Shown here: positions 15,188 to 23,900 of the stretch, piece by piece
Layout of the letters: every line of letters begins with the position of its first letter
How positions within the stretch are numbered: position 1 is the stretch's first letter
NCBI GenBank assembly: GCA_009995595.1
Contig: JAACPE010000008.1
Span: 1 to 42,506, forward strand
Direction: 5' to 3'
Length of the DNA stretch: 42,506 bases
Origin: Alphaproteobacteria bacterium
GTDB taxonomy: Bacteria; Pseudomonadota; Alphaproteobacteria; Micavibrionales; Micavibrionaceae
The notes under the pieces: model-generated
Told to the model about the DNA's origin: nothing
The model's database searches: none
Seen by the model: the letters and a program-made list of their open reading frames with translations, nothing else
Translations under genes and position numbers: made by a program

Positions 15188-16645
15188 CTATTTCTTGATG
15201 TATAGATTGCTCAGCTCGCGGCTGATTTTTTCAAAGGCTTCGACCAAATCTTCTTGCGAAGGGGCATCATAATGCTGCGCGGGTGTAGAGGCACAATCCT
15301 CATACAACTGCTTCACATCACTATTTGAATCATCCAAATAAAACGTCACGGTATAGATAACAATTCCCTCCTCTTTCATGGCGTTACACACCTCCAAGAA
15401 GCGGTCATCTAAATCATCCGCATCAATATTATGCTCGTTTGTGTTGCCGTAGGCGGTATAAGCATGGTTCATGGTATGCACACCATCGGTCATCATAAGG
15501 ACGGCTTTATCCCACCCTTTATCATCATAATCCGCGCCTTCAGTATAAGGTGCCTCGGGAGATAAAACACGCCAGCCCCAGACTAAACCATAATTTCCAA
15601 GTGTAAACCCATCAGCGCCCATATTATTAATGGCAACATTGAGGGAGTCTTGATCACTGGTTAACGGCACAATGGGTTGGCGCGGACAATGAAGATTTGG
15701 CCCATAATAATGGTTATAATAATCACCATAAGTCGTGAACGGCGAATACCTATAAACATTATTGGTATACCAATTATTCGTAGAGCCATTATGATCATAT
15801 CGATACATCTCCCATGGCCCACTATGATCTTCGGTATCAAGCGGGTAATCCTCTGCAAGGACGCAGCCATGCCATTGCCCTTTGCGGCTACGGTCATACT
15901 CTAAATCATCTTCATCAATGCCATATTGACCTGAGCTATAGGGCGACTGGCCTGATACGTAACCCGCGTAAACATCATCTTGAGGTGGTATGACAAACGT
16001 GTCACCATAATCTTCACCATCAAAATCAATTCCCAATCCATACGGCCCAACATTGACAGAGGAGCTATAAGGAACAACCCCAATTCGGATATCATCGGGA
16101 TCACCCGCCCGATCGAACAAAATTGAAATAAAGTTTTCAGAGGCTACTTTCAAACTTTGAATATTGTTATTAGTCGTCATAGACCCCGTATTATCCAAAA
16201 CCAAAACAACCTCTAAACCACGCACTTCACGCTGCACAACCGTTTCAGAATCAACGCTGACATATTCAAATCCAAAAATCTTCATAAACGATGTTTCTAA
16301 TTTCGCGTTGGCAATAACGGTTAATTCACTCCCATCCAGCGATACATTAACATCTGTTTTTGTTCCAATACGGCCTTCAGGATAATTGGCCTCTAAAAAA
16401 TCACGCACAGTCTGCTCAATTGCCTCTTCATCATCGGAGGCAGAGGCCGCCGCCGCCAAAGCAGCCGCATCTAGCGCGGCAGACAATCTCGTTTTTACCA
16501 AATACGCCTGCGCCATATCAACGGTAACGCCAACCGATGTCACAACAACGGGAATTGTCATCCCAAATGCAATTGCCACAACGCCGCTACAACTGAGCAA
16601 AAAACGATGAAATTCATTTGTTTTATTTTTACTCTTTTTATTCAT
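15188..16645 (-). CDS. tadG: TadG-like pilus protein with von Willebrand A domain
   Basis: I start this at ATG 16645, which has AGGTGG six bases upstream; a GTG at 16654 is the alternative. The N-terminal membrane helix (VVAIAFGMTIPVVVTSVGVT) is followed by the Ala-rich helix DMAQAYLVKTRLSAALDAAALAAA typical of TadE/TadG pseudopilin-like proteins. A von Willebrand A domain starts at EVVLVLDNTGSM (metal site D.T.S near residue 151) and resumes with VLMMTDGVHT. Between them lies a Tyr/Asn/Asp-rich insert of about 100 residues. The 485-residue protein is probably anchored in the inner membrane with the A domain in the periplasm or at the pilus base. Its operon position between tadF and flp supports the name. 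Confidence 0.85.
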   Translation of the reverse strand: MNKKSKNKTNEFHRFLLSCSGVVAIAFGMTIPVVVTSVGVTVDMAQAYLVKTRLSAALDAAALAAAASASDDEEAIEQTVRDFLEANYPEGRIGTKTDVNVSLDGSELTVIANAKLETSFMKIFGFEYVSVDSETVVQREVRGLEVVLVLDNTGSMTTNNNIQSLKVASENFISILFDRAGDPDDIRIGVVPYSSSVNVGPYGLGIDFDGEDYGDTFVIPPQDDVYAGYVSGQSPYSSGQYGIDEDDLEYDRSRKGQWHGCVLAEDYPLDTEDHSGPWEMYRYDHNGSTNNWYTNNVYRYSPFTTYGDYYNHYYGPNLHCPRQPIVPLTSDQDSLNVAINNMGADGFTLGNYGLVWGWRVLSPEAPYTEGADYDDKGWDKAVLMMTDGVHTMNHAYTAYGNTNEHNIDADDLDDRFLEVCNAMKEEGIVIYTVTFYLDDSNSDVKQLYEDCASTPAQHYDAPSQEDLVEAFEKISRELSNLYIKK

Positions 16646-16690
16646 AGAACCCACCTGTTTATTTTTATTATTATTTTTTAGGCTGTTTAA

Positions 16691-17257
16691 TTAAATCGGA
16701 CAATCTTCACACGTCACAATAGCGCTTTTGCGCCCTCTGAGGACGGCTGTTTCTTGCATATTAAATTCACTGACAACAAAATTCGTAAAAAACGGTGTAT
16801 ATCGATAAACGACGCTCACAATAATCACACCCTCACCCTCTAACCCCAGATCTTCAGCGCGATTAATCAAGTTCTCCCCCTCTGCCATATTCTCGCTCAC
16901 ACGCCATATTTCAACAGGGTCTTCATCTTCATCAAATTCCACGCCGATAATATCGTATCCAAAACTATTATTTGTGTTGTTGTATGGGCGCAAGGCCATT
17001 TCCCCCGCAATCACAATATCGTCAATCAACTGCATATTAAGGACTTCATTACGCGTGACCAAATCTGCGATAATTTGCGAGGCGGAAATTGTCTTTTGGT
17101 TAACAATGACCCCCTGCCCCAAATCATAAACAGCCATAAGCATAGAGATCAAAACAGGAAACAAAATCGCCGTTTCTAACGCGGCAACTGCCTTTTCTTC
17201 GCGCCAAAGTCGCAGTAAACTCAAACGATGCTGAATAGTTTTTATCATCTTATTCAT
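16691..17257 (-). CDS. TadE/TadF-like pseudopilin
   Basis: This is a 188-residue protein when started at ATG 17257, which overlaps the stop of the preceding tadE by 8 bases (ATGAATAA), a typical translational-coupling arrangement. The ATG at 17248 is an alternative; longer starts would overlap tadE by over 70 bases. The N-terminal module LWREEKAVAALETAILFPVLISMLMAVYDLGQGVIVNQ holds the TadE-type pattern of acidic residue, A.ALE and hydrophobic helix, giving one membrane anchor with a periplasmic C-terminal domain. It ends with a C-x-x-C-like TCEDCPI. TadE and TadF are pseudopilins processed by CpaA and needed for pilus assembly. Confidence 0.82.
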   Translation of the reverse strand: MNKMIKTIQHRLSLLRLWREEKAVAALETAILFPVLISMLMAVYDLGQGVIVNQKTISASQIIADLVTRNEVLNMQLIDDIVIAGEMALRPYNNTNNSFGYDIIGVEFDEDEDPVEIWRVSENMAEGENLINRAEDLGLEGEGVIIVSVVYRYTPFFTNFVVSEFNMQETAVLRGRKSAIVTCEDCPI

Positions 17258-17795
17258 CAACAAAATCATAAGGTTCGGTTTGTAAGACAGTTGTCGAAAG
17301 CATAATACGGGCATTATCACCATTATTGGATAACATCACCCCCATCATCGGGGTCATAATAGGATAGCGATAGGCAACGCGTATCATCACCACATCATTG
17401 ACATCACCTGCATCAAAGCTTTGATCTTGTAAATTTCCATCTTCGTCAAATGTTGGATCACCAAAATCTTGAGCATCCCCAAAGCTATCAAGGGCAACAA
17501 CTTGGTATTGTAAATCATTACAATCAATAAAATTACGCGATGGCGTTATCGCCACCGTCCCACAAACGGCATCACGAAACGCTGCTTCACCGCCACCTTG
17601 CTGCACTTGGCCTGTTCTAATCAGGCGTGCGCCTTGGGACGTACCATACTCAATCAAGCTTTGCGTCGTGAACATCATCGCCATTTCAATAATCCCGATA
17701 ATCATAAAAACAAAAGGAACGCCAATCAGGCTAAACTCAACCGCAGTTGTGCCGTCTTCTTTTCTAAACCATTGATTGATAGAACGTAATGCCAT
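17250..17795 (-). CDS. tadE: TadE-like pseudopilin
   Basis: This 181-residue protein has the TadE signature right after a short basic leader: WFRKEDGTTAVEFSLIGVPF, then VFMIIGIIEMAMMF. The G-T-T-A-V-E-F motif with glutamate at +5 is the expected prepilin peptidase site. The rest is a periplasmic domain with two cysteines (VCGTVAIT and IDCNDLQYQ). It is first of the tadE-tadF-tadG group and overlaps the next gene by 8 bases. A terminator-like hairpin upstream (17838-17871) isolates this group from the kinase-like genes. Confidence 0.88.
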   Translation of the reverse strand: MALRSINQWFRKEDGTTAVEFSLIGVPFVFMIIGIIEMAMMFTTQSLIEYGTSQGARLIRTGQVQQGGGEAAFRDAVCGTVAITPSRNFIDCNDLQYQVVALDSFGDAQDFGDPTFDEDGNLQDQSFDAGDVNDVVMIRVAYRYPIMTPMMGVMLSNNGDNARIMLSTTVLQTEPYDFVDE

Positions 17796-17837
17796 CTATA
17801 CCGTATTTATGATTAATTTTAACTAAACCTAAAATGC

Positions 17838-17871
17838 AAAAGACATGCCCTGCATTCGCGATCGGCATGTC
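17838..17871 (-). terminator. Terminator after the 176-aa membrane protein gene
   Basis: GACATGCC (17842-17849) pairs perfectly with GGCATGTC (17864-17871). Read on the minus strand, the hairpin is followed by TTTTGCATTTT. It lies 60 bases past the stop of the membrane protein gene and just upstream of tadE. Confidence 0.7.
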
Positions 17872-17930
17872 CTCAAACTCTTTTATCCACCTTCCATTAT
17901 GCGCCTGCACTCTTTAAGAAAGTCTTAAAA

Positions 17931-18461
17931 TCATGCCTCATGCATTTTTTGTTGCGATCCCAGTGCCGTCGCAAAGCCTTTTTCATCAAGAGTTTGCAGG
18001 CCATCAACCTCTTTACCCCAACGATCAATCAAGGCCTTTTTTTCCTTTTCAATACGCTTAAGACGCATTTCACTGCGCTGTACCAAAATTGCCGAGACAA
18101 TTAACGTCACGCCCCAATCAATAATATACCCAACCGCTGCCGCGCTATACATAACAATAATTGTTTTTGGCTGAGCCAGTAAAGAAAGTGAATAATCCAT
18201 TGAGTTGGCATGAAGCCAAACATCCAAAACATACGGGAAACACCCTGTAAAATTCATGACCCCAATCGTAAAGGTCTTATTTCTTCCAGGCTGGCGATCC
18301 ACAACAAACGCAACCATTGTCGGGATCATCCCAACAAATAAAAGCGCTGTGGTGGGTATAAACACAATTAAAACGGCAATACCAATAATAAAAAAAAGCA
18401 GGTGTTTTAGCGATAATTTCTTCTGAGTTTTCTTAATTGGTCTTTTTTTCTTTTTGGCCAT
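17931..18461 (-). CDS. Hypothetical membrane protein, partner of the kinase-like gene
   Basis: This 176-residue protein has a strongly basic N-terminus (KKKKRPIKKTQKK) and about four membrane segments. The first two are LLFFIIGIAVLIVFIPTTALLFVGMIPTMVAFVV, followed by a central one and YSAAAVGYIIDWGVTLIVSAILV. A cytoplasmic coiled-coil-like tail follows (RSEMRLKRIEKEKKALIDRWGKEVDGL). I do not recognise a named family. It starts 12 nt after the stop of the kinase-like gene and shares its transcript, so the two products probably act together at the membrane. It is separated from the tad genes by a terminator. Confidence 0.75.
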   Translation of the reverse strand: MAKKKKRPIKKTQKKLSLKHLLFFIIGIAVLIVFIPTTALLFVGMIPTMVAFVVDRQPGRNKTFTIGVMNFTGCFPYVLDVWLHANSMDYSLSLLAQPKTIIVMYSAAAVGYIIDWGVTLIVSAILVQRSEMRLKRIEKEKKALIDRWGKEVDGLQTLDEKGFATALGSQQKMHEA

Positions 18462-18473
18462 TATACTCTCCCC

Positions 18474-20573
18474 TTATAAATTCGCATTACTCGATAAAAT
18501 CTTAAACGCAATTAAAAGGATTGATGCCATAGAGACAAACAATGCAATAAACGAGGCAATCTGACGCCCTGATTTAAGGCCATACCCTTTTTTCATCTTT
18601 AATTTTTCTTCAATAATGGTGCGTTCTTTCTCCAACGATTGAAATTCATCCATCGCCTGCTTAAAGGTATAAAAATCATTTTGATAAAGATGCTCATCTT
18701 CAAAAATAACTGCTAGGCGCGTCAAATCTCCAGTTGCCGCCACTTTTGTGACATGACGTTTTAGCGATTCGCGTTTTTGACGGTCATGAAAACGCTCATA
18801 AACTGGCGCAAATCGTTCTGCAATCCACGCCGCAAGGGCGGGAAAATCTTCTAATTGAGATCGTTTTTGAATAGTTGCCAAAACACGTACCTCACCCATC
18901 ACCTGCTTATGCCGCTCATTCGCGCCCAGCTCAATGATATACGGATCAACATTTTTACGGTCTTTAACAGATAAAAACGCAATCATATGGCGATCCAAAA
19001 GCCGCTCTGGCCTAATCTTTTTCTTAGCAATATCATCAAGCGCACGCACCAAATCTTCTGGTTCAAGCACATAATGATCATCTAAAACATGACTAAAACA
19101 CGGCGCGTCTTTGTCGAATGAATACAAGCATCGCTCAAGTCCTGACCCAATTTTTGTTTGCGAAATATAGGCACGCGCGCTATCAAATTTATTAATCAGT
19201 GCGCTTTGGTCAACACTTGGCTTTTGGCGAATAATTTGCAGCATAAAAACACCCTTAATCACTTCGATAAAGGGCTGTAAATCTTTTTTCAAAACATAGG
19301 CTTGACTAAATAATTTTCCAAATCCATCTGGCATGAATTTTAAACCATTATAGTCAATCGGCATATCAGGGTTGAGGGCAATAGCGACACGCGTAGCTAA
19401 TTTTTTGGAGAAATTTTCTCCCCTACTGGAGGGCATATCATTTAATGTTGGCTCCATGCGCCCTCTGATAGATTTATCCTCCATCGCCCGATCCAGCCAC
19501 ATTTGAAGCTCACCATTATCAACAAGGCGCACCGCCTCTAGAGTGTTTTTGGATAAATCTTTGGCAAGTAATTCTGGGCGAATATATTTCTTCCCATTAA
19601 ATTCAAGTGGACGGTTCGCCTTAATCCGTTTAGGTGATTGTTTCGGACTTAATCGCCGCCCATCCATCCACGCCTGAATTTCATCAAACCCCCAACGCTG
19701 ATTTTTGTCATCATAAAGCAGGCCGCGTAACAGCTCAAGCACAGCGCCACTAAACCGATCACGGCTGATGAGCGTCGCATACGTTCCTTTTTCAATCTTA
19801 CTGGCAATAATCTTCTCATCACTCGCCCCTTCCATTGGGTCAACAGTGCGTAAAATAACCGCTAAGGATACGCCAAAAGCATAAAGATCATCTTCAATCG
19901 TCCCAAGGCCACGCCCAACAGGGTCTGCCATCGCCCGCTCAATCGGCTCATACAGCGCAGGCAGCAAAGCCGAAGGCGGCGCGCTCATACATTCACCAAG
20001 GCGCACTTTATCTTTGGCCGCCGAGCCGCCATCAAAAATATTACCCGGCCAAATCTCCCCATGCACAATATCTTTATCCCGTAAATCCATCAAAACATGG
20101 ATCATCGGCTTAATCACATTGGTTAAAACCGTCTCTGGCTTCCACCCCAAGGCAGGATATTTATTCGACCGATTAACAAGCGGCGCGCCAAGCGTGTCTT
20201 CAAAAATAAACGCATAATATTCCTTACCATCCGTCCATTTCACTTTGCCCGAGGCCACAATTTTCGCCATATCCGGATTAATAATCGCCGCATATTTATT
20301 CGCAATACTCGCACGCGGCGTTAAATGACGCGCACAAATAAGCGCAAATAAATTTACGGGAACCTTGCCACTACCTTGCGCTTTAAACGCCTTCACATCG
20401 CCTTTGTCTAATGCCGAAAGCGGGGTATCATACAAAATCAGAATATCTTTGTTGAGCCGCACCCCATTATCAGCCGCACGATTATCCGCCCCACTTATGT
20501 CATAAGATGGCGCTTGATCGATCACCGCATCAGGGTCATCTTGCTTAACATCATTTTTTACTGCAGAATCCAT
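18474..20573 (-). CDS. Membrane-anchored protein kinase-like (probable pseudokinase)
   Basis: I start this at ATG 20573 (699 residues); a TTG four codons upstream is also open. Residues about 40-300 resemble a Ser/Thr kinase fold. The catalytic-loop equivalent is DIVHGEIWPGNIF, where HRD.KP.N has become H-G-E-I-W-P-G-N, so the catalytic aspartate is glutamate and the lysine is tryptophan. The DFG motif is replaced by LGECMS near residue 195. The EDDLYAFGVSLAVIL helix and a Trp-rich C-lobe are kept. Loss of both key motifs suggests a pseudokinase or an unusual ATP binder. About 350 further residues have no recognised domain, and one C-terminal membrane helix (IASFIALFVSMASILLIAF) anchors it with the kinase part in the cytoplasm. 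It forms an operon with the membrane protein downstream. Confidence 0.75.
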   Translation of the reverse strand: MDSAVKNDVKQDDPDAVIDQAPSYDISGADNRAADNGVRLNKDILILYDTPLSALDKGDVKAFKAQGSGKVPVNLFALICARHLTPRASIANKYAAIINPDMAKIVASGKVKWTDGKEYYAFIFEDTLGAPLVNRSNKYPALGWKPETVLTNVIKPMIHVLMDLRDKDIVHGEIWPGNIFDGGSAAKDKVRLGECMSAPPSALLPALYEPIERAMADPVGRGLGTIEDDLYAFGVSLAVILRTVDPMEGASDEKIIASKIEKGTYATLISRDRFSGAVLELLRGLLYDDKNQRWGFDEIQAWMDGRRLSPKQSPKRIKANRPLEFNGKKYIRPELLAKDLSKNTLEAVRLVDNGELQMWLDRAMEDKSIRGRMEPTLNDMPSSRGENFSKKLATRVAIALNPDMPIDYNGLKFMPDGFGKLFSQAYVLKKDLQPFIEVIKGVFMLQIIRQKPSVDQSALINKFDSARAYISQTKIGSGLERCLYSFDKDAPCFSHVLDDHYVLEPEDLVRALDDIAKKKIRPERLLDRHMIAFLSVKDRKNVDPYIIELGANERHKQVMGEVRVLATIQKRSQLEDFPALAAWIAERFAPVYERFHDRQKRESLKRHVTKVAATGDLTRLAVIFEDEHLYQNDFYTFKQAMDEFQSLEKERTIIEEKLKMKKGYGLKSGRQIASFIALFVSMASILLIAFKILSSNANL

Positions 20574-20620
20574 AGAACAACTCAATCATCAGAAATAAAA
20601 ATACGCGAAAAAGCGGACAT

Positions 20621-20654
20621 AAAGAAGGGGCGCTCAAAACAAATCAAGCACCCC
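20621..20654 (-). terminator. Terminator after purA
   Basis: GGGGCGCT (20627-20634) pairs with AGCACCCC (20647-20654) with one G-T wobble and a 12-base loop. On the minus strand it is followed by TTCTTT. It sits about 60 bases beyond the purA stop codon and ends the hisZ-purA transcript. Confidence 0.75.
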
Positions 20655-20712
20655 TATAGTATCTTTGAATGACTTAAATGTAAATTAACCGCTTTATCGG
20701 CGCTTATTCACG

Positions 20713-22005
20713 TTAATCAATGAATAAATCCTGCATAAGAATTGTATCATCCCGCTCTGGACTGGTAGAAAGAAGGGCAACAGGCGCCTCAATCAATTCT
20801 TCAATATGCTTCACATATTTCACGGCCGCCGCAGGCAATTGTGCATAAGACCGTGCGCCATAGGTCGTTTCAGACCATCCAGGCATCGTTTCATATATAG
20901 GTTTGGCCTTAGCCTGCGCCGCGCAAGAGGCAGGCAAGTGATCAAATGTCTCCCCGTCAATCTCATAGCCCACACAGATTTTAAGCTCATCAAAACCATC
21001 TAAAACATCAAGCTTGGTGAGTGCAATACCATCAATACCGCCTGTTTTAATTGCTTGGCGTACCAAAACTGCATCAAACCAACCACAACGGCGCTTACGC
21101 CCTGTCGTTGTACCAAATTCATGACCGCGCTGGCCTAACATCTCCCCATCTGCATTTTCCTGTTCTGTTGGAAATGGCCCTGTCCCAACGCGTGTTGTAT
21201 AGGCCTTTGTGATACCGAGCACATAATCAATCATCTTCGGCCCCACGCCCGCTCCTGCTGCGGCAGATCCTGCCACAGTATTGGACGATGTCACATACGG
21301 ATATGTCCCATGATCAATATCAAGGAAATGGCCTTGCGCCCCTTCAAATAAAATTTTCTTTCCGGCCTTGTGCTCTTCATCGAGACGTTTCCAAGCCACA
21401 CCGGAATATTTTAAAATCTCATCAGATACACTCATTAATTCTTCATACAGCGTTTCGGCGCTCAACGCTTGCGCGCCCCACCCTTTAAGCAAGATATTAT
21501 GATGATCGAGCATCTTTTCAATTTTTTCCTTTAGCACATCAGGGTACGCCAAATCACAAACACGAATGCCGCGCCGCGCCACTTTATCTTCATAGGCAAG
21601 ACCAATACCGCGCCCTGTTGTCCCTAATTTTTTCGCGCCGCGCGCTTCTTCCATCGCCTGATCCATGATCGAATGGACGGATAAAATCAAAGAGGCATTT
21701 TCAGCAAGCAAAAGGCTATCATGCGTGACTTCTAACCCTTGCGATTTAACTGTTTTGATTTCATTTAAAAGCGCATGCGGATCGACCACAACACCATTAC
21801 CAATCACCGATAATTTGCCCGGACGCACAATTCCCGATGGCAATAAATGGAGCTTATACGTCGTGCCATCAATAACAAGCGTATGCCCCGCATTATGCCC
21901 ACCTTGAAAACGTACAACAACGTCGGCCTCACTAGAGAGTACATCGACAATCTTGCCCTTACCCTCATCACCCCATTGTGACCCAATTACCGCAACATTT
22001 GCCAT
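20713..22005 (-). CDS. purA: Adenylosuccinate synthase
   Basis: PurA joins IMP and aspartate with GTP to make adenylosuccinate, the first committed step from IMP to AMP. The 430-residue length is standard. Motifs are the N-terminal P-loop [11 protein letters not shown] (8-18) with the catalytic aspartate, the catalytic-histidine segment [21 protein letters not shown], the [20 protein letters not shown] block and [17 protein letters not shown]. It should be a soluble cytoplasmic enzyme. It lies 39 nt after hisZ, a pairing frequent in alphaproteobacteria, and ends at a clear terminator. Confidence 0.98.
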   Translation of the reverse strand: MANVAVIGSQWGDEGKGKIVDVLSSEADVVVRFQGGHNAGHTLVIDGTTYKLHLLPSGIVRPGKLSVIGNGVVVDPHALLNEIKTVKSQGLEVTHDSLLLAENASLILSVHSIMDQAMEEARGAKKLGTTGRGIGLAYEDKVARRGIRVCDLAYPDVLKEKIEKMLDHHNILLKGWGAQALSAETLYEELMSVSDEILKYSGVAWKRLDEEHKAGKKILFEGAQGHFLDIDHGTYPYVTSSNTVAGSAAAGAGVGPKMIDYVLGITKAYTTRVGTGPFPTEQENADGEMLGQRGHEFGTTTGRKRRCGWFDAVLVRQAIKTGGIDGIALTKLDVLDGFDELKICVGYEIDGETFDHLPASCAAQAKAKPIYETMPGWSETTYGARSYAQLPAAAVKYVKHIEELIEAPVALLSTSPERDDTILMQDLFID

Positions 22006-22044
22006 TTTGTTTTTTCCTTTTTTATAACTTGATAATCTCAGTGT

Positions 22045-23136
22045 TTATTCTTTAGAGCGAATGACTTTCTCGCCGCTTTTTTGTAACTCACGAATTTTCT
22101 TCCAGTCCATGTCATGATCCACAACTTGATACTCGTGACTTGTCACGCCTTTATACCCTTGCATCATACCATCCATATAAAGCGTGAACCCTGTGGCGCT
22201 TTCAACCTTATCAATCTGCTGGTACTGGATATCATATCGCCCGCCGCGCCCTAATTCACCGCGCACATCTTTTGAAAAAATCGTAAAGCTCACGCCTTTT
22301 TGATATTCAAATCCGCGCCGTTCAATCAAATCAAAGGTAATGTTAATATCCATAAGATCATACGCAATCAACGCCTTTGTCAATTGCGTATAAACAGCAA
22401 TAAGGCGCTGAACCTGCGCCTGCGCGGCTTTGGGTAATTTTATTTTCTGAAGCGCCTGAACCGCCTCCTGCGCCATACCAGAAGCATCAAGCAAAGACAC
22501 CAAAGTCTGGGCGGCTTTTGATTTTTTATGATCATCCAGGCCATCACGATCACGCTTTTGCAATAAAGCGTTGAGCGCATCACGCCCTTTCGCATCCAAT
22601 TTATGATCATCGAAAATAATATCAGCAAGGCTCGGAATCGTCAGATCAATCGATAAATTCTTAATCTGCGCCGCGCTTAGCGCCTGAAGCGCAATCAGCG
22701 CAATTTCTGTATCATCCATGACGCTGCCCGCGCCAATAAGCTCGCACCCTACTTGGCAAAACTGCCGATCGGGGCGCAGTTGCGATGCCTTAACCCGCAA
22801 AACGTCCACCGCATAAGAAAGGCGAAGCGGTCTGTGTTCTGATTCTAATCGTGATCCTGCAATACGCGCAATTTGCGCCGTCGTATCAGCGCGGATCCCC
22901 ATCATACGGCCCGAAACAGGGTCCATCATTCGAAACGTTTTACCACTTAACGATTGACCAGGCCCCGGCGCAAGCAGGCATTCTTCAAATTCAGCCAAAG
23001 GCGGTTTAATGCGTTGATAGCCAAATGCCTCAAAAACCCCCATGCAATTATTGATAATCACAGCCTCATTCTCTGCCTCAGGCGCGAGCAAGTCTTTCAG
23101 GCCATTGGGCAACAAGGACGGGTGTAAATCACTCAT
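22045..23136 (-). CDS. hisZ: ATP phosphoribosyltransferase regulatory subunit HisZ
   Basis: HisZ is a catalytically inactive relative of histidyl-tRNA synthetase that binds short-form HisG and makes it active and histidine-sensitive at the first step of histidine synthesis. This 363-residue protein has the class II synthetase-like core: LLPNGLKDLLAPEAE at the N-terminus, FEAFGYQRIKPPLAEF, MRADTTAQIARI (motif 2 region), then RRGFEYQKGVSFTIF and ELGRGGRYD near the C-terminus. It lacks the anticodon-binding domain of true HisS and is shorter, which favours HisZ. It precedes purA by 39 nt. No other his gene is in the window. Confidence 0.88.
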   Translation of the reverse strand: MSDLHPSLLPNGLKDLLAPEAENEAVIINNCMGVFEAFGYQRIKPPLAEFEECLLAPGPGQSLSGKTFRMMDPVSGRMMGIRADTTAQIARIAGSRLESEHRPLRLSYAVDVLRVKASQLRPDRQFCQVGCELIGAGSVMDDTEIALIALQALSAAQIKNLSIDLTIPSLADIIFDDHKLDAKGRDALNALLQKRDRDGLDDHKKSKAAQTLVSLLDASGMAQEAVQALQKIKLPKAAQAQVQRLIAVYTQLTKALIAYDLMDINITFDLIERRGFEYQKGVSFTIFSKDVRGELGRGGRYDIQYQQIDKVESATGFTLYMDGMMQGYKGVTSHEYQVVDHDMDWKKIRELQKSGEKVIRSKE

Positions 23137-23345
23137 AATTACTAAAATATAGCTTTAAATTTATCTGATTAAACGTGGCTTCACTCTCGCCGAAACACGC
23201 TCTTTAATCAAGGGGTAATAAGCACCTGTTTTTACAATATGTAAATATTTGTGGCAGTCTTTTCATATGATCGCCCCATTAAAGCCTTAATAAAGCTTAC
23301 AATGGCATCTACTCATTCATATTAACCCCAAGGAGGAAATGAATA

Positions 23346-23834
23346 ATGTTTATTAAAGCAAAGCAGACTACCCTTTTAACCCTTGCGCTTTTAACAGCAG
23401 GGTCAGGCATGGCGCTTGCAAGCGAAGCCAATGCGCCCACGCCAAAAATGACCAAAGAAGTAACAGAGCTTGTCGGCTATAACGTGACCGAAAGCGTCAC
23501 CTATCAAGGATTAAAAGAACACTCTTTTAATAAAATCGATGCAAATAGCGATGGAATGTTAACGGCAAAAGAAATGCAGCGTGGAACAAATCTTGAAAAC
23601 AGCTATGATATCTTTTTGAATATGGATTCCAATAAAGACATGATGGTTAGCATTGAAGAATTCTCAAGCTATAATAAAACCAAGGGCAACACACAAATGC
23701 GCTCTACTCTAGAAAAAGAAAATGGGGAATTTCGTAGTGTAAAAGGCACAAATATCAAATCAAAACCAGTCGTTACAAAAGAATATTTTGAGGCCGTTAA
23801 GCCAAAAATCGTTAAAGAAGAAGCGATCAACTAA
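23346..23834 (+). CDS. Secreted EF-hand calcium-binding protein
   Basis: This 162-residue protein has a signal peptide (MFIKAKQTTLLTLALLTAGS to ALAS, about 25 residues) and so is probably periplasmic or exported. It has two EF-hand loops: D65-A-N-S-D-G-M-L-T-A-K-E76, which fits well, and D94-S-N-K-D-M-M-V-S-I-E-E105, which keeps the acidic ligands but has M at the usual glycine position 6. The basic C-terminal third has no known motif. It is a single-gene unit with a very strong ribosome binding site (AGGAGG nine bases before the ATG) and its own terminator, suggesting high expression. Calcium binding is inferred from motifs; the partner is unknown. Confidence 0.82.
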   Translation: MFIKAKQTTLLTLALLTAGSGMALASEANAPTPKMTKEVTELVGYNVTESVTYQGLKEHSFNKIDANSDGMLTAKEMQRGTNLENSYDIFLNMDSNKDMMVSIEEFSSYNKTKGNTQMRSTLEKENGEFRSVKGTNIKSKPVVTKEYFEAVKPKIVKEEAIN

Positions 23835-23855
23835 TCAATTCTTCCTAAAAATAAA

Positions 23856-23881
23856 AGGGGCGCGTCATGCGCCTCTTTTTT
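23856..23881. terminator. Bidirectional terminator between EF-hand gene and glmM
   Basis: AGGGGCGC (23856-23863) pairs with GCGCCTCT (23869-23876) with one G-T wobble, followed by TTTTT on the plus strand. On the minus strand the stem is followed by TTTTAT. It lies between the convergent EF-hand gene and glmM. Confidence 0.85.
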
Positions 23882-23900
23882 ATGCGCTCATAATTATGGT

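Noticed and set aside
22045-23136. Histidyl-tRNA synthetase
   Set aside because: It is too short, lacks the anticodon-binding domain and sits beside purA, which fits HisZ.
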